Shown one piece after another: positions 1 to 4,881 of a stretch of DNA of 6,659 nt. Numbering within the stretch: the stretch's first letter is position 1; the number at the start of each line of letters is the position of its first letter. The stretch is taken from assembly GCA_964371305.1 (NCBI GenBank), contig CAYJLA010000033.1, positions 1 through 6,659 on the forward strand, given 5' to 3'. Origin of the DNA: CAYJLA01 sp964371305. Lineage in GTDB: Bacteria > Bacillota_I > Bacilli_A > RFN20 > CAG-826. Both the position numbers and the translations under genes were made by a program. The notes beneath the pieces were generated by a model. That model was given only the letters and a program-made list of their open reading frames with translations. It was not told where the DNA came from and did not search any database.

Positions 1-143
1 ATTCCAAAGATGGACATTTGCCAGAATTAGGATTAGATACAGGATTAGGATATCCTATAACTGCAATCGATTAATTTTGAATATTAGATATCGAGGATAT
101 TAATGATTTCCTAGGTTTTGATGTATGGGATGATTTAGACTAA
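1..143 (+). pseudogene. 3' remnant of a coding region entering from the left edge, with in-frame stops
   Basis: One frame (codons starting at position 3) reads as 23 sense codons ending in LGYPITAID and stops with TAA at 72-74. After one more codon there is a TGA at 78-80. The same frame then stays open for a further acidic stretch including DIEDINDFLGFDVWDDLD, closed by TAA at 141-143. The compositional continuity across two stops suggests one C-terminal region that acquired stop codons. Alternatively the true gene ends at 74 and the rest is chance. The family is not recognisable from so little sequence. No start or ribosome binding site is visible, since the 5' part lies outside the window. 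Confidence 0.35.
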
Positions 144-210
144 TGTTTTTAAACAGAACTTGTGGCAAATAACAAAAATTAAAATGATTTTTAAAAAATG
201 ATTTTCATAA

Positions 211-246
211 TATAATAGACTTATATTTAGTTAAGAGGGTATTTAT
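211..246 (+). promoter_or_regulatory. -10 element and ribosome binding site of lipoprotein A
   Basis: A perfect TATAAT lies at 211-216 and a purine-rich AAGAGGG at 233-239, with a 7-nt spacer to the ATG at 247. No convincing -35 is present. The upstream stretch 181-205 instead carries a 12-nt near-tandem duplication (AAAATGATTTTT then AAAAATGATTTT). The spacing would place transcription start near 223. Confidence 0.5.
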
Positions 247-690
247 ATGAAAAAATTAGTGTATCTATTATACGTTTTATTATTACTACCAACTATAGTC
301 TCTTGTAGTAATAATAAAGTTTCAAGTAGTGGGGATAATATCTCTATAACAACAATAGAAGATGCATCTAATATAGATGTATATCTTAAAGCAATTGTTC
401 GTCAGGATTTTTATCTAGATAATAATCATTACATTATGAATACAGAATCTAATTTAGTTATAGAAGATAACTATGAATTAATTGGATATTTTGTAAATGA
501 GGAAGATCTTAACTATTGGAAGACATACGATAACAATATAGATTTAAAGTATGCAGTAGATGATAGTAATAACTTAGTTCATAATGGCACTGTTGAATTT
601 AAAGATAGATTCGCTATATATTCAATTGATAACCCCAATAATTTAGGATTAAGAATTGGTTCTGAATTATGTGTATATGAAATAGTTTAA
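247..690 (+). CDS. Small predicted lipoprotein A, unknown function
   Basis: This encodes a 147-residue exported lipoprotein of no family I recognise. The N-terminus is a classic lipoprotein signal: Lys2-Lys3, a Leu-rich hydrophobic core (residues 4-16), then the lipobox IVSC with the lipidated Cys at 20. The mature part starts with a Ser/Asn-rich linker and is acidic and Tyr/Asn-rich. It ends in a probable beta-strand segment, NLGLRIGSELCVYEIV. It has no paired-cysteine pattern or catalytic motif. The ATG at 247 is supported by AAGAGGG 7 nt upstream and TATAAT at 211-216. Parts of this gene recur degraded elsewhere in the window: codons for ITTIEDASN at 2548-2590, the 3' end at 3551-3637, and again at 6519-6565. 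It is therefore the intact member of a locally duplicated family. It appears to be transcribed alone and ends in a palindrome at 692-709. A surface or cell-envelope role is inferred from the lipobox only. Confidence 0.85.
   Translation: MKKLVYLLYVLLLLPTIVSCSNNKVSSSGDNISITTIEDASNIDVYLKAIVRQDFYLDNNHYIMNTESNLVIEDNYELIGYFVNEEDLNYWKTYDNNIDLKYAVDDSNNLVHNGTVEFKDRFAIYSIDNPNNLGLRIGSELCVYEIV
640..686 (+). repeat. 3'-end repeat, copy A
   Basis: These 47 nt encode the last residues of lipoprotein A. They match 6519-6565 with a single mismatch (position 649, T versus C), and match 3587-3633 with a few substitutions. The repeat includes the coding end, and a hairpin follows each copy. Confidence 0.85.
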
Positions 691-691
691 A

Positions 692-709
692 TAATGAGTT
701 AACTCATTA
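692..709 (+). terminator. Perfect 18-bp palindrome just after lipoprotein A
   Basis: TAATGAGTTAACTCATTA is fully self-complementary and begins 2 nt after the TAA stop. Flanking AAATA and TATTT can extend the stem with a small bulge. The following ATTATTTCAGATTTTT is only moderately T-rich, so it is a plausible but not strong rho-independent terminator. A perfect palindrome with no loop could equally be a protein-binding site. Confidence 0.5.
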
Positions 710-725
710 ATTATTTCAGATTTTT

Positions 726-800
726 ATAAATGTCCATCGCATGATGTTTATTTAGTTATGCTATAAGTGTAGGCATAATACAAACATGCATAAATGTCCA
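726..800 (+). repeat. Direct repeat ATAAATGTCCA x2 with an inverted repeat between
   Basis: ATAAATGTCCA occurs at 726-736 and again at 790-800, exactly 64 bp apart. Between them TTATGC (756-761) and GCATAA (773-778) form a 6-bp inverted repeat with an 11-nt loop. The second direct copy ends 3 nt before the -35 of the toxin-antitoxin promoter. Antitoxins of the AbiEi type are known to autorepress by binding repeats at their own promoter, so this is the natural candidate operator. The binding itself is inferred. Confidence 0.5.
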
Positions 801-803
801 ACC

Positions 804-835
804 TTGACAATTTTGGTGTTACTAGATATTATAAT
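804..835 (+). promoter_or_regulatory. Sigma-70-type promoter of the AbiE-like operon
   Basis: A consensus -35 TTGACA lies at 804-809. Exactly 17 nt later comes TATTAT at 827-832 (five of six consensus bases). An overlapping TATAAT at 830-835 would give a 20-nt spacer and is the less likely -10. Transcription would start near 840, leaving a leader of roughly 45 nt before the ATG at 887. It is the best-formed promoter in the window and is directly preceded by the repeats at 726-800. Confidence 0.7.
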
Positions 836-886
836 GTTGTATTTATTGTTCAAAAATTAGCAATATAATATCAGTATGGAGGGCAT

Positions 887-1531
887 ATGAATATAAATTA
901 TAATACGTATATTGGCGACATAATTAAGAATATCCCATTTGGAATGCCGTTTTTTACGGACGATATATTACAAGAACTCTCAGTTGAAACTAAACTTCCT
1001 AAAGACGAAATAAAAAGCGTTGTTAACTTAAATTTAAAAAGGTATGCAGATAAAAACATTATTGAGCGAATTCAAAAAGGTATTTACTATAAACCAAAAA
1101 TGACCGCATTTGGCAAGATAAAACCACCAATTGATTTAGCTACTACTAAACTATGCACAGAGCATGGAAATGAAATCATTGGGTATATTGGAGGAGAATT
1201 ACTTTTAAATCAACTGGGGTTAAGTACATTAATGCCTAAAAACAAAGTAATTGTCACGAATAAATATAGAGCAAAAGTTATAGAAAATACACATATTATT
1301 TTAGTGAAACCTGTAACGGAAGTAAAAAGAACAAATTATAGATATTTGCAGATCATAGATGTTATTTCAATGTTAGAGAATGCATTTATAGATGCAGTGA
1401 AACCTAATGATATAATACTCAATTTTATTAGGAAATATAGTCTTAATGAGCTCGAGTTATTAAAATATGCTAAAAAGTATTACTCAAGCAAAGTGTTGTT
1501 AGCAACATTAAATATTTTATTGGAGAAATAA
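887..1531 (+). CDS. AbiEi-like (DUF6088-type) antitoxin of a type IV toxin-antitoxin pair
   Basis: This is the predicted antitoxin and autorepressor, 214 residues and cytoplasmic. Residues about 7-70 look like a winged-helix DNA-binding domain: helix TDDILQEL, a recognition-type helix around IKSVVNLNLKRY, then a wing ending in IERIQKGIYYKP. The central part carries GYIGGELLLNQLGLST (99-114), typical of AbiEi/DUF6088-family proteins, followed by beta-rich sequence and a helical C-terminus. Known antitoxins of this type repress their promoter through the N-terminal domain and counter the toxin through the C-terminal part. GGAGGG at 878-883 precedes the ATG by 3 nt, which is short, but no other in-frame start fits better. 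The gene comes first in the operon and is followed after 2 nt by the toxin, the usual AbiE order. The family call is by recalled sequence pattern. The exact subfamily (AbiEi versus DUF6088) is less certain than the role. Confidence 0.82.
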   Translation: MNINYNTYIGDIIKNIPFGMPFFTDDILQELSVETKLPKDEIKSVVNLNLKRYADKNIIERIQKGIYYKPKMTAFGKIKPPIDLATTKLCTEHGNEIIGYIGGELLLNQLGLSTLMPKNKVIVTNKYRAKVIENTHIILVKPVTEVKRTNYRYLQIIDVISMLENAFIDAVKPNDIILNFIRKYSLNELELLKYAKKYYSSKVLLATLNILLEK

Positions 1532-1533
1532 AG

Positions 1534-2499
1534 ATGAATTTACATGATGGCAAAGAAGCATTTGCATCAATAATAAGTAGCATAGGTGAAAGAACAGGTA
1601 TACGAAATGACATCATTGAAAAAGATTATTATGTTGTTTTGATTCTTAAAGAGTTGGCCGAGAAACAAAATATATTGCCTGCGTATTTCAAAGGAGGAAC
1701 AGCTCTTTATAAAGCTATGAAAACATTAAATCGCTTTTCGGAAGATATAGATTTAACTGTTGATGTTAAAGGGTGCACTAATAACCAAAGAAAAGTAAGG
1801 CTTGAAAATGCTTCCAAAAAATATTCATCATTAAAGAGAACAACTGATAAAAGTAAAGAATTGAATGGAAGATCGAGCATTGTCGCTGTATATAATTACA
1901 CTCCTATAACTGCAGTTGATCAAAACGACGAACTTCAAAGATTTGGTAATGTAAAAGTAGAAGCAACTTCTTTTACGATTAGTGAACCTTACGAGGAATT
2001 AAGTATTGAACCACTGCTATTTACCAAAGCAACCGAAAATGAAAAAATGATATTGTCAGAACAGTTTGGAGTTAGCTCGTTTAAAATAAAATCAATAAAA
2101 CAAGAAAGAATTTTTGTAGATAAGATAATTGCGTCAGAACGTTATTACAAACAAAACAAACTATTTGACGTGTCTAAACATTTATATGATTTAGTTATAA
2201 TGATGAATTTATCTAATATCAATAACCTACTTTTAAACAACGATGAATTTATTAAAATGTTGTCGTACACACGTAGAGAAGAGAAACAAAGGTTAGGTAG
2301 TGATTTATGTAACTTGCCGTTTGCTAGTTTTTGCCTTTTTAAAGATATCACACTTAATAAAGAATTAGAGTCATATTTTGATAAAATGCAAAATATATAT
2401 GTTCTTGCAGAAAAAGACAAAATAAAATTTGATATTATGACTGACAAAATCAACATGTTAAATAAAATACTTTTATCTTTAGATGAGGAATTAAAATAA
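1534..2499 (+). CDS. AbiEii/AbiGii-family nucleotidyltransferase toxin
   Basis: This is the predicted toxin, 321 residues and cytoplasmic. The nucleotidyltransferase hallmarks are in order: EKDYYV (29-34), FKGGTALYKA (52-61), and RFSEDIDL (67-74) with the metal-binding pair Asp71/Asp73. Next are VKVEATSF (140-147), a later acidic strand, RIFVDK (192-197), and KHLYDL (215-220) of the helical C-terminal region. This is the normal layout and length for the family, with no missing key residue, so the toxin looks intact. Characterised relatives act as nucleotidyltransferases; mycobacterial MenT toxins add nucleotides to tRNA acceptor ends, and AbiEii stops growth as an abortive-infection toxin. 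The substrate here is unknown. The ATG lies 2 nt after the antitoxin stop, and GGAG at 1522-1525 lies inside the antitoxin end, implying coupled translation. No terminator is visible immediately downstream; degraded lipoprotein sequence begins about 24 nt after the stop. Confidence 0.9.
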   Translation: MNLHDGKEAFASIISSIGERTGIRNDIIEKDYYVVLILKELAEKQNILPAYFKGGTALYKAMKTLNRFSEDIDLTVDVKGCTNNQRKVRLENASKKYSSLKRTTDKSKELNGRSSIVAVYNYTPITAVDQNDELQRFGNVKVEATSFTISEPYEELSIEPLLFTKATENEKMILSEQFGVSSFKIKSIKQERIFVDKIIASERYYKQNKLFDVSKHLYDLVIMMNLSNINNLLLNNDEFIKMLSYTRREEKQRLGSDLCNLPFASFCLFKDITLNKELESYFDKMQNIYVLAEKDKIKFDIMTDKINMLNKILLSLDEELK

Positions 2500-2522
2500 A
2501 ATTTAAATTAATCGATATTTGA

Positions 2523-2685
2523 ACAGTTTCATATTGCAAAAATAATGTCTCTACAACAACAATAGAAGATGCATCTAATACAGATGTATAACCACACTAT
2601 AATATCTAGATAATAATCATTACTATGCACATACAATCAACGAGAATTAGATTAGATGCTTAAATTACTGTTTTGTGTAATAATA
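2523..2685 (+). pseudogene. 5' half of a degraded copy (B) of lipoprotein A
   Basis: The frame starting at 2523 reads TVSYCKNNV then STTTIEDASNTDV and stops with TAA at 2589-2591. This parallels the lipobox and early mature part of lipoprotein A (IVSC...ITTIEDASNIDV). At the DNA level 2548-2590 matches 342-383 nearly base for base, and 2603-2623 matches 412-432 exactly. Between them, 12 nt replace 28 nt of the intact gene, a deletion that breaks the frame. Weaker similarity continues to about 2685. The signal-peptide region is missing; recognisable homology begins just downstream of the toxin stop. The matching 3' half lies at 3541-3639, beyond the intact gene at 2733-3539. Confidence 0.8.
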
Positions 2686-2714
2686 TATATGTCTTAACCT
2701 AATAAGCGGATCGC

Positions 2715-2721
2715 AAGGAGG
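2715..2721 (+). promoter_or_regulatory. Strong ribosome binding site that decides the start of the second lipoprotein
   Basis: AAGGAGG is a full Shine-Dalgarno match. A TTG codon at 2724 opens the frame but sits only 2 nt downstream, too close for initiation. The ATG at 2733 is 11 nt away and begins a normal signal peptide (MNFNKLIK). The ATG is therefore preferred. Confidence 0.7.
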
Positions 2722-2732
2722 AATTGTCAAAT

Positions 2733-3539
2733 ATGAATTTTAATAAGTTAATTAAATCAACGATAGTTATCGTAGCAATAGCGCTAATTGTCTCATGTGC
2801 AAACACGACTAGTATTAATAAAAAACTATTAAAAGAAGAAGTTGAAAAATTTCAGTTACAAGTTGATTTAGATTCCTATAAAAGTGTTTTAAACTTTCAT
2901 AATGAATTTGAATTAAGTAATGCAATGGATGTATTTACGCATTATGATTTAGTAGATATAGCAGCGTCAAAAAATTTCTATTTTGTGCACGAATCATTAA
3001 CAGATATAAATACATACTACTTTTACGATTCTATCACATCATATTATTACATTTTAAAAGAACATGATTATTCTTCTACATATAGTGGTACAAAACAATC
3101 TATGTCGCTAGAAGAAGCTATTATTAAACTCAACTCAATAGAAGCCGTTAATGATGCTAAGAGTACTCTAGATTCCACTTATAACTTTATATTTGAAATG
3201 ATAGAAAAGCACAATTCATATTATGTTGTGATGGATAATAATGGAAGAACATACAATATCGTCGATAATAAAGTAGTTGATGAAATGAATAATAAATACT
3301 CATTAATGATTGATTGTGGTGATTTATCTTATATTTTAACTATGGACAACGAACGATTAGTGCAGTTTTCACCTTATGTAAAAAACAATAGTTTGACTGA
3401 AATTGATTCATCCTTGTTTCAATCTTCATTTATTTATAGCGGAAAAACAGACTTGAGTAAAGTTATGACACCGCTTGAAGAAGATAGACAAAACGGAACT
3501 AATTTAATGGATAAGTTTAATGTTGTGGAAATAATTTAG
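2733..3539 (+). CDS. Predicted lipoprotein, 268 residues, unknown function
   Basis: This exported lipoprotein has no family I recognise. From the ATG at 2733 it has a basic start (Lys5, Lys8), a hydrophobic core STIVIVAIALIV, and the lipobox IVSC with the lipidated Cys at residue 22. The mature part opens with a charged helical stretch (INKKLLKEEVEKF). A long acidic, Tyr- and Asn-rich globular region follows, with YYVVMDNNGRTYNIVDNKVV resembling beta-hairpins. It contains no enzyme motif and only one further Cys (in DCGDL). A TTG at 2724 would add three residues but is too close to AAGGAGG. The gene is intact yet lies between the two halves of a degraded copy of lipoprotein A, suggesting arrival by insertion or recombination. 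It shares the IVSC lipobox with lipoprotein A but no clear homology otherwise. It may use the hairpin at 3631-3665, inherited from the degraded gene, as its terminator. Confidence 0.8.
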   Translation: MNFNKLIKSTIVIVAIALIVSCANTTSINKKLLKEEVEKFQLQVDLDSYKSVLNFHNEFELSNAMDVFTHYDLVDIAASKNFYFVHESLTDINTYYFYDSITSYYYILKEHDYSSTYSGTKQSMSLEEAIIKLNSIEAVNDAKSTLDSTYNFIFEMIEKHNSYYVVMDNNGRTYNIVDNKVVDEMNNKYSLMIDCGDLSYILTMDNERLVQFSPYVKNNSLTEIDSSLFQSSFIYSGKTDLSKVMTPLEEDRQNGTNLMDKFNVVEII

Positions 3540-3540
3540 A

Positions 3541-3639
3541 TTATAATAGTGCTATTGAATTTAAAGATAGAATTAATTATTCTAATATTTAGGATTAAGA
3601 ATTGGTTCTAAATTATGTGCATATGAAAGAGTAATGTAG
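3541..3639 (+). pseudogene. 3' half of the degraded lipoprotein copy (B)
   Basis: Starting 2 nt after the stop of the preceding lipoprotein, 3551-3571 corresponds to 591-611 of lipoprotein A and reads IEFKDRINYSN (intact: VEFKDRFAIYS). A small frame change then leads to LGLRIGSKLCAYERVM and TAG at 3637-3639, against LGLRIGSELCVYEIV in the intact gene. The codons equivalent to about 495-580 of lipoprotein A are absent. No start codon or ribosome binding site belongs to this piece. Together with 2523-2685 it most simply represents one paralog split by the gene at 2733-3539. Two separate decayed copies are also possible. Confidence 0.75.
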
Positions 3640-3665
3640 TGAATAATCATACTATTACATTTTTT
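3631..3665 (+). terminator. Hairpin plus T-run after copy B
   Basis: GTAA...TAGT at the left pairs with ACTATTAC at 3651-3657 around the loop GAATAATCAT, with a 2-nt bulge on the left arm. Six Ts follow at 3660-3665. This fits a modest rho-independent terminator, serving the lipoprotein at 2733-3539. Its position right at the end of the repeat parallels the hairpins after copies A and C. Confidence 0.5.
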
Positions 3666-3754
3666 CAAGATAAAAAACTAATACACTAAAAGCCTCCCAT
3701 AAAATGAGGTAGCGTTTAATATTTGTAGGGGTAGTCCATGTAATTAGTTTCATT

Positions 3755-4682
3755 TTACCTCAACAAGCTGGGTCTTTCATTACTTAAGTCAATTTGTTTA
3801 CTAACTTTAGTTATGATATGCGTAATTGTAGGAATATTTGCATCAAAATCTAATATGCATAGGCGGTTTTGACCTTCTTGACTGCATGCGCTATATGAAG
3901 GATCATTGTAGCTATCGAATGCATTAGAATCATTTTTTAGCAATCTAGTTATCAGCATCATTTCACGTATTTTGTTTTGAGTTACGATGACGATGAATGA
4001 TTCCTGGCCTTTAGAACTGCTGATATCGAACACTTTTGTATTTATAGAAGGTTCCATATAATCTACTATCATTCATCTTACGTGATATTTATCTGGTACA
4101 TAAATTGCTTCACAAACTGTAATCTGTTCTTTAAAATTTTGTATGTAATTTGCAAGATATCCAGATATATAAATAGTTTCACTTTCCTTTAGGTTGTATC
4201 GTATTTTTAAATGATAGTTTATTTTTTTCTTCGACCGTTTTCAAATAAAAACATGATAATGTTGTCTTGTTTAGAAACATTCTTATATTCTTTTTGCCTA
4301 ATTTGGAAACACCTGGAAATATATGTTGTATAAAGTTTATTTTGTTCTTACTTCTTAAAACATTCATTTTTTTCAACTATTTGAACATGCACTTTGTTGT
4401 TTCATCTATCTATATTTGCTTCATGAATACTGAATACTTTCGATTATTGATTGATTAACTATGTAAAAAAACTGTTACTTTAGTTACGTCGATGCTTCCG
4501 ATCCTAGACATGATTGTACGCTCATCTATACGGATCAATGTGTAGTTAAGATCTTTTTGTGATTCTAATGCTAAAGCTCTGTCTCTATTTTCAAGAGCTC
4601 TAGATACTTCTAACGGAAGAATTCTTTTACTTTCGTATGTTATGTCGTCTAGTTTTTCAAAATTTTGTACTATGATATTCAT
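3755..4682 (-). pseudogene. Degraded minus-strand gene of unknown family
   Basis: Reading leftwards, the gene starts well: ATG at 4682-4680 with AAGGAG 9 nt upstream, then 75 open codons (MNIIVQNFEKLDDITYESK...) ending TAA at 4455. A run of seven As at 4465-4471 lies just before this stop. Slipping one base there opens protein-like sequence (VNQSIIESIQYS) in the next frame. Further on, about 4376-4190 is open in the original frame (HIFPGVSKLGKKNIRMFL). From about 4240 to 3755 the second frame is open with a single TGA at 4075-4073, running from LKESETIYISGYLANYIQ through MIVDYMEPS to the end. At least two frame changes plus several TAA/TAG/TGA stops make this a wreck of a gene of roughly 300 codons. 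No domain is recognisable. The 75-codon 5' piece could still be translated. Position 3755 is the last stop of the main frame; another 12 codons (NETNYMDYPYKY) continue past it to about 3719 before the next stop. Confidence 0.6.
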
Positions 4683-4711
4683 GGGGGAAGTCTCCTTGTA
4701 GGTGAAATTAC

Positions 4712-4777
4712 ATTATAAGACTTACTCTTTTCTTTTGTTACCTACAATTATTAAACGTTATCATTTACTAACAAAAG
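4712..4777 (-). promoter_or_regulatory. -10 element and inverted repeat in the divergent intergenic region
   Basis: On the minus strand TATAAT (4717-4712) stands 29 nt upstream of the ATG of the degraded gene; no good -35 is seen. CTTTTGTTA (4732-4740) and TAACAAAAG (4769-4777) form a perfect 9-bp inverted repeat 28 nt apart, covering the expected -35 position. CTTTTGTT recurs in direct orientation at 4793-4800. This region separates the minus-strand wreck from the plus-strand surface protein gene, so the repeat could be an operator for either. Confidence 0.4.
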
Positions 4778-4881
4778 GTTGAAATATTCATGCTTTTGTT
4801 TTACTTTATATGTTGTAAGTTAATTTTATGATTATAACAATAGGTTATAAAACTCAATTATAATTACGGAAAGGATTTTTT

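Noticed and set aside
2145..2456. 103-codon open frame on the minus strand inside the toxin gene
   Set aside because: It is antisense to a well-supported nucleotidyltransferase gene, has no convincing ribosome binding site, and its composition is what an AT-rich antisense frame gives.
2724..2726. TTG as the start of the 268-residue lipoprotein
   Set aside because: It lies only 2 nt from AAGGAGG, whereas the in-frame ATG at 2733 is at a workable distance and begins a normal signal peptide.
3691..3712. CCTC/GAGG hairpin as terminator of the minus-strand gene
   Set aside because: The stem is only 4 bp and the following T-run is short; it is too weak to call.
4073..4075. TGA read as Trp (mycoplasma code) to join the last two parts of the minus-strand gene
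   Set aside because: Intact genes in the window use TGG for Trp and never need TGA as sense, and the same pseudogene also has TAA and TAG stops, so decay explains it better.
4179..4376. 65-codon minus-strand open frame starting with TTG as an independent gene
   Set aside because: It has no ribosome binding site, is in the same frame as the 75-codon piece upstream, and protein-like sequence continues past it in a shifted frame. It is best treated as a middle fragment of the pseudogene at 3755-4682.
4267..4458. 63-codon plus-strand open frame, hydrophobic and Phe/Ile-rich
   Set aside because: It is the reverse of the degraded minus-strand gene, has no Shine-Dalgarno sequence, and its hydrophobicity reflects the Lys/Asn-rich antisense strand.
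4859..4864. TATAAT as the -10 of the surface protein gene
   Set aside because: Transcription would start inside or just at the ribosome binding site (4870-4875), and no -35 stands at the right distance. The real promoter is probably further upstream but I cannot fix it.
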